A DNA stretch of 28,635 bases from JBPEXY01 sp052031065 (GCA_052031065.1 JBPEXY010000111.1:1-28635), one strand, 5' to 3'. Positions 16,311-25,073 are shown, counted from the stretch's first letter. Notes: a model not told the origin generated them from the sequence alone. A program made the numbers and translations.

Positions 16311-17087
16311 ATGTCCAACATCATTGCAACCCGGAATGACAATATTCTGATCCTGGCGTTGAACCGCCCCGAGGTCCGCAACGCCATCAATGCCGAACTG
16401 GGCCAGGAGCTGCTGCAGTACCTACGCCAGGCGGCCAGCGACGATGACATACGCGCCATCGTCCTCACCGGCACTGGCGAGCTGTTCTGCTCCGGCGGCG
16501 ACATCGGCCTGGTCGGAAACTCAACCCCGCTGGAGTTACGCAGCTTCATCAACAACGGTGTGCGGCAGGTCGTACAGCAGATACAGACCATGACCAAACC
16601 GGTGCTCTGTGCGCTCAACGGCCCGGTTGCCGGTGCCGGCATTGGCCTGGCGCTCGCCTGCGACCTGGTGATCGCGGTGGAGAACGCGACGCTGGTCATC
16701 GCTTTTGGCAAAATCGGGTTAATCCCTGATGGCGACATCATGCAACAACTGGTGCAAAACGTCGGCCTGCTGCGCGCCAAGGAGATTGTGCTTGGATGTG
16801 AACCGATCAGCGCCGAACGGGCAGCAGAAATGGGACTCTACAACCTGGTAGTAACAGAACCGCAATTCGATAGCGCTGTCGCCGGTTGGGCGGAACGACT
16901 CGCCAACGGCCCCACCCAGGCGATGGGCATTGCCAAGAACATGCTGCGCGAAGCTGCACGCATGCCCTACGATGCGTTTATGGATATGGAATCAAACAGT
17001 CAGGGCCTGCTGTTGACCTCAGAAGATCATCAGGAAGGTATCGCTGCGTTCCAGGAAAAACGCACCCCGCGCTTTTGCGGCCGTTAA
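16311..17087 (+). CDS. Enoyl-CoA hydratase/isomerase (crotonase) family, PaaG-like
   Basis: This 258-residue protein has the crotonase fold. The oxyanion-hole segments are FCSGGDI (59-65) and NGPVAGAGIGLALACDL (103-119). Both glutamates of true enoyl-CoA hydratases appear replaced (Gly112 and Phe132 by my alignment). An Asp (Asp140 in GLIPDG) lies where PaaG, the ring 1,2-epoxyphenylacetyl-CoA isomerase, has its catalytic Asp. FGKIGLIPD and the C-terminal EGIAAFQEKRTPRFCGR are also PaaG-like. The GG that usually follows the IPD motif is changed to GD. An isomerase role is therefore more likely than a hydratase role. It lies between the aldehyde dehydrogenase and SDR genes and probably acts on the same CoA pathway. 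Confidence 0.82.
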   Translation: MSNIIATRNDNILILALNRPEVRNAINAELGQELLQYLRQAASDDDIRAIVLTGTGELFCSGGDIGLVGNSTPLELRSFINNGVRQVVQQIQTMTKPVLCALNGPVAGAGIGLALACDLVIAVENATLVIAFGKIGLIPDGDIMQQLVQNVGLLRAKEIVLGCEPISAERAAEMGLYNLVVTEPQFDSAVAGWAERLANGPTQAMGIAKNMLREAARMPYDAFMDMESNSQGLLLTSEDHQEGIAAFQEKRTPRFCGR

Positions 17088-17114
17088 AAACTCAGAACAG
17101 GCAGGAGCTGGCTC

Positions 17115-17897
17115 ATGCAGATCGATTTACGCGACAAGGTTGTCATTGTCACCGGTGGTCGCCAGGGACTGGGCAACGCACTGGTCAGTAACTTTCTTCA
17201 GGAAGGCTGCAAGGTGGTTACCTGCAGCCGCGACGCAGAGGCTCTGGCGACAGTAATTGCTGATTGGGAAAGCCGCTATCCGGGGCAGATCGCCGGTGAC
17301 GGTTTTGATGTCAGTACCCAACCGGGTGTGCAGCAACTGGTCGACCTGACCGTGGATCGTTTTGGCGGTGTCGATGTTCTGGTCAATAACGCGGCCACCA
17401 CAGCCTCGGGCACCCTGACAACCCTGACCGACGAACAGTGGCAGGGGGAATTCGACATTAAGTTGATGAGCATGGTGCGCACCGCCCGTGCGGTAGCGCC
17501 GCTGATGAAACAGCGCGGCGGCGGTAGCATCATCAATATCAATGCGATTTTTGCCCGTCAGCCAGACCTCTCCTTCTACGCGTCCAGCGTGATCAGAGCC
17601 GGATCACTGAATCTGACCAAACTGCTGGCCAAGGAGTTTGCGCTCGATAACATCCGCGCTAACGCAGTGGGACTGGGACTCTGCTCAACCGAAGTGTGGG
17701 AGAGTTATCACGACCCCGCACAGGGCAGCTATGAAGAGTTTTTGACCCAGAGCGCGGAATTTTATGGGGTACCAATGAAACGGCTTGGCACCCCGCAGGA
17801 AATCGCCAATGTCGTGCTGTTTCTCGCCTCCGATCTTTCCAGCTACGTCAGTGGCACCCAGATCGACGTTGACGGAGCAATGGCGGCTTACAGCTGA
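17115..17897 (+). CDS. Short-chain dehydrogenase/reductase with a non-canonical active site
   Basis: This 260-residue protein has the SDR Rossmann fold. TGGRQGLG (13-20) is the dinucleotide loop and NNAA (91-94) the structural motif. The active site is unusual. In the expected tetrad positions Asn is Lys116 (FDIKL), Ser is Ala144 (NINA), and the Lys four residues after Tyr155 is Val159 (YASSV). Only the Tyr remains. The YASSVIRAGSLNLTK stretch resembles an SDR subgroup described as lacking the full tetrad (the BKR-like class). It may use another base, bind NAD(P) without classical chemistry, or work on an unusual substrate. The ATG at 17115 has a GGAG site. It closes the three-gene set after polA. 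Confidence 0.85.
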   Translation: MQIDLRDKVVIVTGGRQGLGNALVSNFLQEGCKVVTCSRDAEALATVIADWESRYPGQIAGDGFDVSTQPGVQQLVDLTVDRFGGVDVLVNNAATTASGTLTTLTDEQWQGEFDIKLMSMVRTARAVAPLMKQRGGGSIININAIFARQPDLSFYASSVIRAGSLNLTKLLAKEFALDNIRANAVGLGLCSTEVWESYHDPAQGSYEEFLTQSAEFYGVPMKRLGTPQEIANVVLFLASDLSSYVSGTQIDVDGAMAAYS

Positions 17898-17945
17898 GCA
17901 CCCGCTAGCGAATGAAAAACTGGTGGCGAACGAAAAACAGGTGGA

Positions 17946-18614
17946 TTAGTTAGCCGCAGCGGTCTCGGTCGCCGCTGCACCCGCAGCGGCAGCTGGCAGC
18001 AGCCCCATCGCCTCAGCTTCCTGATGAGCAAGGCGCTCAATCTCTTCGATTAACCCTTCATGGCTACCGGTAAGGCTGACGGAGGTCATGTAGCGACCGT
18101 TGACGATAATCGCCGGCACCCCGGTGATCTGGTAATCACGGGTCAACTTGGCGGCATTGCGGGTCATCGAATCGATGGAAAAAGAGTGGTAGAGCTTGTC
18201 GAACTGCTCTTTGGTGACCCCTTCATGCTCAAAAAAACTGCGCAGTAGGCCAACGTTGTTCATATTGAGCTTTTTTTCATGCAGGGCGCGAAACAGGTTC
18301 ATGTGCACCCGTTCACCCAGTTCGAGCATATCGATCAGATACCAGGCGCGGGCAAGTGGTATCCAGTTATCCCTGAAAATAGCTGGCACCCGCACATATT
18401 CCACATAGTCGGGTTTGGTTTCGAGCCATTCCTGCATCACCGGCTCAAGGTCGAAGCAGTGCGGGCAGCCGTACCAGAAGAGCTCAACCACCTCGACCTT
18501 GTCACTGACACTGGTCGGCTGTGCGGTGGAGAGCAGCTTGTAGCGCTCAGCGGCAAAAACATTACCTGTCAGCAGTGCCAGTAAAGCACCCGCCCATGCC
18601 AGACGTTTTAGCAT
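17946..18614 (-). CDS. dsbA: Periplasmic thiol:disulfide oxidoreductase DsbA
   Basis: This 222-residue protein introduces disulfide bonds into periplasmic proteins. It has a signal peptide (MLKRLAWAGALLALLTGNVF then AAE), the thioredoxin-fold redox motif CPHC (Cys50-Cys53) in FWYGCPHC, an inserted helical domain, and the cis-proline loop TGVPAIIVNG. The mature length fits DsbA. The C-terminal tail is rich in Ala and Thr. The start at 18614 has a GGGGAG site; the open frame continues to 18644 without support. It lies downstream of the cytochrome c4 gene on the same strand, as it commonly does in Pseudomonas-like genomes. Confidence 0.92.
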   Translation of the reverse strand: MLKRLAWAGALLALLTGNVFAAERYKLLSTAQPTSVSDKVEVVELFWYGCPHCFDLEPVMQEWLETKPDYVEYVRVPAIFRDNWIPLARAWYLIDMLELGERVHMNLFRALHEKKLNMNNVGLLRSFFEHEGVTKEQFDKLYHSFSIDSMTRNAAKLTRDYQITGVPAIIVNGRYMTSVSLTGSHEGLIEEIERLAHQEAEAMGLLPAAAAGAAATETAAAN

Positions 18615-18760
18615 TTGAACTCCCCTGAACAATCCCGCAGTCACTGGTTATACACCCCGGTTACGGAGGCTGGTGTTTATGATCAATCTCGCAGCGATGA
18701 GTTCAACCAACAATTCTGGAAGACCACACCGGCCATCACCGGGACTCTGGCCACACCAGC

Positions 18761-19393
18761 TTAGTGCAGCCCGCTAACAAATTGCGCTACCGCTTTGATC
18801 TCCTGCTCAGTAAGCCGCTGCGCAATCTCGCGCATCATCGACTTGGGGTCGGAGGTACGGCTACCGTCGGCATAGGCCCTGAGCTGCTTTTCTACATATT
18901 CGGCGTGCTGACCCTTAAGCGACGGCCAACCAGCAGGGTTATTCCCGGAACCGTCAGGCAGGTGGCAACCCATACATGCGGGCACACTGCTATCAAAATT
19001 TCCGCCCCGATAGACCAACGCGCCGAGCTGCACCAGCTCGGGATCGGCCTCGCCGGTGGTCACTTCCTGGCTTGCGAAATAAGCTGCCAGGTCAGCGATA
19101 TCCTGATCCGACAGATTAGCTACCATCGGCTGCATGCTTGGATCTTCGCGCTCGCCATCACGAAAGGCACGAATTTGCTGGCGCAGATAGTTGACTTTTT
19201 GCCCCGCCAGTTTCGGCCAGATAGCGACCACGCTATTGCCATCAGCACTGTGGCAGGCAACGCAGGTGGAGGATTTCGCTTTACCGGCATCAATATCACC
19301 GACCAAACCATCTGCAGCGTTCACACCTGCGGTGAACCCAAGGCTGGCTAGAAGAGGCACCAGGAAAACCCGACCCGTGCGAAAAATGGACAT
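18761..19393 (-). CDS. Dihaem cytochrome c4
   Basis: This 210-residue exported protein has two class I cytochrome c domains in tandem, each with a haem site: CVACH (44-48) and CMGCH (140-144). Methionine candidates for axial ligands follow in each domain (MQPM at 87-90, and SMM near residue 186). A signal peptide ends near residue 26 (AGVNAADG). Cytochrome c4 is a periplasmic electron carrier that feeds terminal oxidases such as the cbb3 type. The ATG at 19393 has an AGGAG site. The gene is divergent from engB and upstream of dsbA. Confidence 0.93.
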   Translation of the reverse strand: MSIFRTGRVFLVPLLASLGFTAGVNAADGLVGDIDAGKAKSSTCVACHSADGNSVVAIWPKLAGQKVNYLRQQIRAFRDGEREDPSMQPMVANLSDQDIADLAAYFASQEVTTGEADPELVQLGALVYRGGNFDSSVPACMGCHLPDGSGNNPAGWPSLKGQHAEYVEKQLRAYADGSRTSDPKSMMREIAQRLTEQEIKAVAQFVSGLH

Positions 19394-19487
19394 TCACCAC
19401 TCCTGAAAAACTCTACCAATCAATATCAGATATTCAAACACCACAACCGGATAACGGCGGCTGTGGAAAAAACTCCAGCCCCTCAAA

Positions 19488-19510
19488 TCCTGATCACAAT
19501 TCCATCAGGA
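19488..19510. promoter_or_regulatory. 7-bp inverted repeat between cytochrome c4 and engB
   Basis: TCCTGAT (19488-19494) and ATCAGGA (19504-19510) are perfect inverted copies separated by 9 bp, in the 280-bp divergent gap. It could be a regulator's operator serving either gene. No known regulator motif is recognised. Confidence 0.35.
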
Positions 19511-19534
19511 TCCGACTTTTATACCGCTTAATGG

Positions 19535-19564
19535 TTGCGCATCGATAATGCAGCCGCCTATTCT
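19535..19564 (+). promoter_or_regulatory. Possible engB promoter
   Basis: TTGCGC (19535-19540) and TATTCT (19559-19564) are spaced 18 bp apart, about 110 bp upstream of the engB start codon. The matches are moderate and this is the only pair I would propose in the gap. Confidence 0.3.
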
Positions 19565-19673
19565 AACAGAGGAAGTGGCCTCTATTGAGCCTATTCGCTG
19601 CGCAAATCTGGACTCGACCCTGACCCATATTTACAACCGTAATTTCACCTCTTTACCTGACCGATAACCCACC

Positions 19674-20291
19674 ATGTCCAGCATCTTCCGCCAGGCCAGT
19701 TTCGAAATCAGCGTTGCCTCGGCCCGCCAGCTTCCTGCCGATGAGGGGTATGAAGTTGCGTTTGCCGGCCGCTCCAATGCTGGTAAATCGAGCGCCATTA
19801 ACGCCCTCACCGGCAACGCAAGGTTGGCGCGTACCAGCAAGACACCGGGCCGAACCCAGCAGCTGAATTTCTTCCGCCTTGATCCACTGAGAGCAATTGT
19901 AGACCTGCCTGGCTATGGTTTCGCGAAGGTACCCGAACGGGTGCGCCAGCAGTGGTATAGCCTGATTGACGGCTATCTGGAAAATCGCCAGGCGTTACGT
20001 GGGTTGGTGTTGATTATGGATTGCCGCCACCCCTTCGGCCGCTTCGATGACCAGATTCTTGGTTGGGCGACAGTTGCCCGTTTACCGGTACATATTCTTC
20101 TCAGCAAGGCCGATAAACTGGGCAGAAACCAGCAGGCAAACACGCTCAGAACGGTTAGGAAGCAACTCACAGGCATGGAACTTGACGGGTCGGTTCAGCT
20201 TTTCTCCGCAACCAGAAAAATGGGGATTGATGAACTTTCAGCAAAACTGGCCGACTGGATGGAGCTGGGGCCATCGGATCCCGCCAGCTAG
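19674..20291 (+). CDS. engB: Ribosome biogenesis GTP-binding protein EngB/YihA
   Basis: This 205-residue GTPase of the TrmE-Era-EngA-EngB superfamily is needed for large-subunit ribosome assembly. GTPase motifs are in order: G1 GRSNAGKSS (32-40), G2 within SKTPGRTQ, G3 DLPGYG (77-82), G4 SKADK (143-147), and G5 FSATRKMGI near residue 178. Length and order are typical. It is single on the plus strand, divergent from cytochrome c4, and converges on the rubredoxin gene with a 27-bp gap. In many gammaproteobacteria it adjoins polA; here it is 5 kb away. Confidence 0.94.
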   Translation: MSSIFRQASFEISVASARQLPADEGYEVAFAGRSNAGKSSAINALTGNARLARTSKTPGRTQQLNFFRLDPLRAIVDLPGYGFAKVPERVRQQWYSLIDGYLENRQALRGLVLIMDCRHPFGRFDDQILGWATVARLPVHILLSKADKLGRNQQANTLRTVRKQLTGMELDGSVQLFSATRKMGIDELSAKLADWMELGPSDPAS

Positions 20292-20318
20292 CAATTAACA
20301 CCGAACCTGGAAAACCTT

Positions 20319-20477
20319 TTAAATCAGCTCAAAATCGGTTTTCTTTGCGCCGCAGCTGGGGCAAACCCAGTCATCCGGCAGATCCTCAAACCGGGTTCCG
20401 GCCGCAATCCCCTCTTTCGGAATCCCGAGGGATTCGTCGTAGATCTCGCCACAATAGATACATCGCCATCTGCGCAC
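20319..20477 (-). CDS. Rubredoxin (GTG start, 52 residues)
   Basis: A short minus-strand frame encodes a rubredoxin, a small electron carrier with one iron held by four cysteines. The two Cys pairs are seen in WRCIYCGEIYDE and DDWVCPSCGAKKTDFE, with the usual linker containing GIPKEGIAAGTRFEDLPDDW. It starts at a GTG (20475-20477) with AGAGG nine bases upstream; an ATG in this frame is not available. It lies directly downstream of a membrane diiron desaturase gene on the same strand and is a plausible electron donor to it. A strong terminator separates the two genes, so it may depend on read-through or on its own promoter. Confidence 0.88.
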   Translation of the reverse strand: MRRWRCIYCGEIYDESLGIPKEGIAAGTRFEDLPDDWVCPSCGAKKTDFELI

Positions 20478-20489
20478 GTGTAGTTACCT

Positions 20490-20508
20490 CTAAATTAATC
20501 AGATTTAG
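20490..20508. promoter_or_regulatory. Inverted repeat upstream of rubredoxin
   Basis: CTAAAT (20490-20495) and ATTTAG (20503-20508) are separated by 7 bp, immediately upstream of the rubredoxin ribosome site and after the terminator. It is AT-rich and may be an operator or part of a promoter, but no matching regulator is known to me. Confidence 0.3.
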
Positions 20509-20516
20509 CCGGTCAT

Positions 20517-20550
20517 AAAAAACCCCACGGCCCTTCCCTGGGCCGCAGGG
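20517..20550 (-). terminator. Rho-independent terminator after the desaturase gene
   Basis: On the minus strand an 11-bp stem (arms 20540-20550 and 20523-20533, with two G-T pairs) encloses a 6-nt loop and is followed by six T (plus-strand A at 20517-20522). It lies 38 bp beyond the desaturase stop and about 40 bp before the rubredoxin start, so it would limit read-through into the rubredoxin gene. Confidence 0.85.
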
Positions 20551-20588
20551 TTTCAACCGATTAACAGCACAGCTTTAGCGCAAACCAG

Positions 20589-21506
20589 CTACGCCTGGGC
20601 CGGCTGAGCGGCCTGGTTGGCATGGAAGCTGCGGTGAACATCCATGTTGTCCGGCTCCAGGCCAAATGCGGTCTGGTAACTGACGTCATGCCTGGTCAGC
20701 TGTTCTTTGCGCAAATCCCAGACCTTATGCATCTTGTAAAAAGGCACGGTGGGATAGAGGTGGTGAATCAGATGATAGTTCTGGTAGACCATCAGCGGTG
20801 TCAGCAGCCACTCCCAGCCCATGCGCATGGTCGTCGCCAGAAAGGGGTCCTCCTGCTGGCTGACGATACCGGGGTGATGGGGCAGGATCACAAACACCAC
20901 ATCAATCAGGAACAGCCCGATGCGGGTCGGAATAAACCAGAGCATGAACACCTCAAGGGCATATCCATAGTAAATAGCAGCCCCCAGCACCGGCACCACG
21001 ATGCCAACGTAGAGCAGGAAAGTCGGCATGAACTTGCGCACGAATTGACCACCGTTGCGGAAGTAGTAATACATGTAATAGCCGTCAAAAATAGCCCAGC
21101 GTACCGGCGCCTGCCATTTCGGAGAGGTATGGGTAAACCAGTCAGGGTCGATATCGGCATTGGTATACATGTGGTGCTGCATATGCAACCAGCGCAAAAT
21201 CGGCATCGGCGCATAGGGAAACAGAAACAGCAAACCAATCGTTCCGATGAAGTCGTTGAAAAACCGGTTGGAGGAAATCGCCCGGTGTGACGAGTCGTGA
21301 ATCACACTGAACATCCCATAACTGGCCATGCCGTTGATCAACGCGCCGAGCCACAGCGATATGGTCCCGTTCAATGCCGCCACCCAGGTGGCGACGATCA
21401 CAGCCACCATTACAAAACAGAGGATCGTGGTCGGCCAGGCAATTTTGGGCGACGCCTTGTACTCGCCCATCAGCCGTTTTTCCTCTTGTCTAGTTACTGC
21501 TGTCAT
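20589..21506 (-). CDS. Membrane fatty-acid-desaturase family diiron enzyme
   Basis: This 305-residue protein has several membrane helices and the histidine boxes of the membrane desaturase/hydroxylase family (PF00487): HDSSHR, HMQHH followed by MYTN and DPDW, and YHLIHH before LYPTVP. These ligate a diiron centre that uses O2 to desaturate or hydroxylate acyl chains or other lipids. The pattern is not that of AlkB alkane hydroxylases. The start at 21506 (MTAVTRQEEKRLMGEYK) has a GGGAG site; the open frame to 21569 has no support. A rubredoxin gene lies downstream. The substrate is not known. Confidence 0.86.
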   Translation of the reverse strand: MTAVTRQEEKRLMGEYKASPKIAWPTTILCFVMVAVIVATWVAALNGTISLWLGALINGMASYGMFSVIHDSSHRAISSNRFFNDFIGTIGLLFLFPYAPMPILRWLHMQHHMYTNADIDPDWFTHTSPKWQAPVRWAIFDGYYMYYYFRNGGQFVRKFMPTFLLYVGIVVPVLGAAIYYGYALEVFMLWFIPTRIGLFLIDVVFVILPHHPGIVSQQEDPFLATTMRMGWEWLLTPLMVYQNYHLIHHLYPTVPFYKMHKVWDLRKEQLTRHDVSYQTAFGLEPDNMDVHRSFHANQAAQPAQA

Positions 21507-21643
21507 CACTATTTCTCCCACTACTAACCTGTTGCAAGCTGCTCTCAAGGGGCCAAACTGCCCCAGCACAACACGACTCCATAGCTTGGGCCGGTGCTGA
21601 CATTCCCGTCGCTTCCCTTTTTAACGGCAGAATGAACCCTTAC

Positions 21644-21657
21644 TTAACGTTCGTTTA
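21644..21657. promoter_or_regulatory. Candidate TetR-type palindrome upstream of the desaturase
   Basis: TTAACGTTCGTTTA is an imperfect palindrome of pattern TnAACGnnCGTTnA, located about 140 bp upstream of the desaturase start, next to an AT-rich -10-like TAATAT on the minus strand (21665-21670). From memory it resembles operators of TetR-family lipid regulators such as DesT, whose core is of the form TGAACG..TGTTGA. This is a suggestion only. Confidence 0.35.
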
Positions 21658-21726
21658 TCTCATGATATTACAACCCAATTCCCGATGCAGATCAATTATT
21701 CGGTAACAATCCCATCAACGCGGAAA

Positions 21727-22530
<804 letters not shown>

Positions 22531-22672
22531 TTCACTCTCTCAGCAAAACAGGGAGGGATCTGCGCGGGCGCTGAAGTTTCATCTTGCGGACCCCCACAGA
22601 CGGTGCATTGGCCGGGCTAGTGTACAATTCTGAACGTTTTTCCCACCCTCTGCCGACCAGAATTCACCCCCT

Positions 22673-23554
22673 ATGGACGATACCATTGCCAACCTGCTGG
22701 ACCGGTTTGAAGCCCTGCTGGCACGTGCAGAACAGCTATTGCCAGAACCGGCCAGCGCGCCCGACTGGGAGCGGTCAACCGCCTTTCGCTGGCACCGCAG
22801 GGGGGATTCGGGCTGGCTCGAATCGCTGCAAAGCACCGATCCCATTACGCTGAACCACCTGGTTGGCATAGATCGCCAGAAACACACCGTCACCCGCAAC
22901 ATCGAACAGTTTCTTGCTGGTTTGCCAGCCAACAACATGTTGCTGTGGGGTGCCCGCGGTACCGGTAAATCATCATTGCTAAAAGCGTTGTTAAATCAGT
23001 ATGCGCGGCAGGGATTAAGGGTGATTGAAGTTGATCGGGTCGACCTGCTGCAGCTACCGCAGATCACGCAGATTATCACCGGCCGGTCGGAACGGTTTTT
23101 ACTCTATTGCGACGACCTCTCTTTTGAAGCAGGAGATCCGGGCTACAAGGCGCTGAAGGTGGTGCTCGACGGTTCATTGACCACCGGCGGCGATAACCTG
23201 CTGGTCTGCGCCACCTCCAACCGTCGTCACCTGATGCCAGAACCGGCCAGCGACAATCTCGCCACTACCCACGATGACGGCGAAATTCATTTTGGCGAAG
23301 GAGTGGAAGAGCGGATATCACTCTCCGACCGTTTTGGGCTCTGGCTCGCCTTTCACCCATTTGATCAGCAACAGTACCTGCAGGTGGTCGACCACTGGCT
23401 GGGCCAGTTTGGCCATGGCGATCAATTCGACGCAGCCCGCGAAGAGGCGCTACGCTGGGCGCTGACCCGTGGCTCGCGTAGCGGCAGAACTGCCTGGCAA
23501 TTCTGTCGAGACTGGGTGGGCCGGTCCGGCCTCCAACAGGGCGGGCGGTTATGA
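22673..23554 (+). CDS. DUF815 family AAA-type ATPase
   Basis: This 293-residue protein is an ATPase of unknown role (PF05673). The P-loop GARGTGKSS (93-101) and Walker B FLLYCDDLSFE (142-152) are clear. ATSNRRHLMPE and a VEERISLSDRFGLWL segment are typical of the family. There is no ribosome site before the ATG at 22673, but the N-terminal helix MDDTIANLLDRFEALLARAE fits the family start. Its stop overlaps the dapF start by four bases (ATGA), so it is the first gene of the DUF815-dapF-DUF484 run and translation is probably coupled. Confidence 0.9.
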   Translation: MDDTIANLLDRFEALLARAEQLLPEPASAPDWERSTAFRWHRRGDSGWLESLQSTDPITLNHLVGIDRQKHTVTRNIEQFLAGLPANNMLLWGARGTGKSSLLKALLNQYARQGLRVIEVDRVDLLQLPQITQIITGRSERFLLYCDDLSFEAGDPGYKALKVVLDGSLTTGGDNLLVCATSNRRHLMPEPASDNLATTHDDGEIHFGEGVEERISLSDRFGLWLAFHPFDQQQYLQVVDHWLGQFGHGDQFDAAREEALRWALTRGSRSGRTAWQFCRDWVGRSGLQQGGRL

Positions 23555-24378
23555 AGATCAACTTCAGCAAAATGCAGGGACTCGGCAATGATTTTATGGT
23601 GGTCAACAACCTCCAGCTGGGCTGGCAACCCACTGCCGAACAGATCTGCTCGCTTGCTGATCGCCATTTTGGCGTCGGTTTTGACCAGCTACTGCTGATT
23701 GAAACCCCAGGCGCAGGCAGTGAAGCCGATTTTGCCTACCGCATTTTCAACGCAGACGGTGCCGAAGTGGAGCAGTGCGGCAACGGCCTGCGCTGTTTCG
23801 CCCGTTATGTTTATGACCACCGCCTGACCAACAAAAATACACTCACCGTCGAGACCCGCTCCGGTCAGTACCAGCCGAGCCTGCTGGCCGATGGCAACGT
23901 CAAGGTTGATATGGGCCGGCCACAGTTTGCACCAGCGCAGATTCCCTTCACGGCACCACAGCAACAACTCGACTACCAGCTTGAACTCGACCAGCGGTCG
24001 GTTAAGGTTGCGGTGCTGTCGATGGGCAACCCCCACGCTGTGACACAAGTGGACGATCTGCAGACAGCGCCGGTAGAACAGCTGGGCGCTCAAATTAGCA
24101 ACCACCCCCTGTTTCCTAACGGCGTCAATGCTGGTTTCATGCAAATTATCGATCGCAACCATATCCAACTGCGGGTTTACGAACGTGGTGCCGGTGAAAC
24201 GCTGGCCTGTGGCAGCGGCGCCTGCGCAGCAGTGGTCGCGGCAAACCGGTGGGGACTGGTGGATACTGAAGTCGAAGTTCAACTGCGCGGGGGAACGCTG
24301 GCCATTCGATGGCACGGAGATGAGGTTAAAATGGCCGGACCCGCCGTCGAGGTGTTCCAGGGAGTGATCGACCTATGA
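23551..24378 (+). CDS. dapF: Diaminopimelate epimerase
   Basis: This 275-residue enzyme converts LL- to meso-diaminopimelate in lysine and peptidoglycan synthesis. The two catalytic cysteines are Cys76 in EQCGNGLRCFARY and Cys220 in ETLACGSGACAA. The N-terminal KMQGLGNDFMVV and length are typical. It overlaps the upstream DUF815 gene and the downstream DUF484 gene by four bases each. The usual neighbour lysA is not present. Confidence 0.96.
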   Translation: MKINFSKMQGLGNDFMVVNNLQLGWQPTAEQICSLADRHFGVGFDQLLLIETPGAGSEADFAYRIFNADGAEVEQCGNGLRCFARYVYDHRLTNKNTLTVETRSGQYQPSLLADGNVKVDMGRPQFAPAQIPFTAPQQQLDYQLELDQRSVKVAVLSMGNPHAVTQVDDLQTAPVEQLGAQISNHPLFPNGVNAGFMQIIDRNHIQLRVYERGAGETLACGSGACAAVVAANRWGLVDTEVEVQLRGGTLAIRWHGDEVKMAGPAVEVFQGVIDL

Positions 24379-25073
24379 GTGATCCTGAAGCGCAGAAAAC
24401 CAGCTCCGTGCAGACCCTGAGTCTGACTGCGGATGCGGTTAAAGACTACCTGTTACAGAACCCTGATTTTTTCCTCAAGCACGCGTCACTGCTGGAAAAC
24501 CTGCGCATCCCCCATGGCGAGCGCGGTACCGTTTCCCTGGTCGAACGACAGATCGCACAGCTGCGTGATCGTAACCAGAAACTGGAGCGTCACCTGCAGC
24601 AGTTTATCGAAAATGCCGACGCTAACCAGGCTGTTTACGACCGCATTGGCGAACTTGCGGTAGCGCTGGTGGAAACCGATTCACTCGAATCACTGCTACA
24701 GACCCTCTGCAACCATCTTGCCGACCACTTTTCGGTCGACGCAGTGGCGGTAGAGCTACCAGACGATGGACTCAACCCGTTGCCGGAGATCGCACATCCC
24801 GCCAGCGGCCCCGACACCGTATTCGATAAACCCTACCTGGGCGAACCGCCCGATTCGATAGAGGTGGCATCGCTGTTTGGCGAACGCGGCGCAGAGATCC
24901 AGTCGGTTGCCATCCTGCCGCTGACAGGCGTGGCGGCGGGCGGACTGCTACTACTTGCCAGCAATGAGCATGAGCGCTTTCGCCCCGACCTGGGGACTCG
25001 CCTGCTCACCCAGGTGGCAGCATTGTTGTCAGCGCTGCTGGGACGTTATCTGAACCCGTTAAACCCGGAATAA
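24375..25073 (+). CDS. DUF484 family protein
   Basis: This 232-residue protein has the N-terminal helical signature VKDYLLQNPDFFLKHASLLE, a coiled-coil-like stretch (RQIAQLRDRNQKLERHLQQF), and then a GAF-like domain. DUF484 proteins are commonly located between dapF and xerC in gammaproteobacteria, as here; the function is unknown. The ATG overlaps the dapF stop by four bases. Confidence 0.92.
   Translation: MSDPEAQKTSSVQTLSLTADAVKDYLLQNPDFFLKHASLLENLRIPHGERGTVSLVERQIAQLRDRNQKLERHLQQFIENADANQAVYDRIGELAVALVETDSLESLLQTLCNHLADHFSVDAVAVELPDDGLNPLPEIAHPASGPDTVFDKPYLGEPPDSIEVASLFGERGAEIQSVAILPLTGVAAGGLLLLASNEHERFRPDLGTRLLTQVAALLSALLGRYLNPLNPE

Noticed and set aside
19394..19673. Spot 42 or ErsA-like small RNA near engB
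   Set aside because: No recognisable sRNA sequence or terminator with a T tract in the gap.
20589..21506. AlkB-type alkane hydroxylase, suggested by the adjacent rubredoxin
   Set aside because: The histidine boxes are HDxxH, HxxHH and HxxHH of the desaturase family, not those of AlkB.
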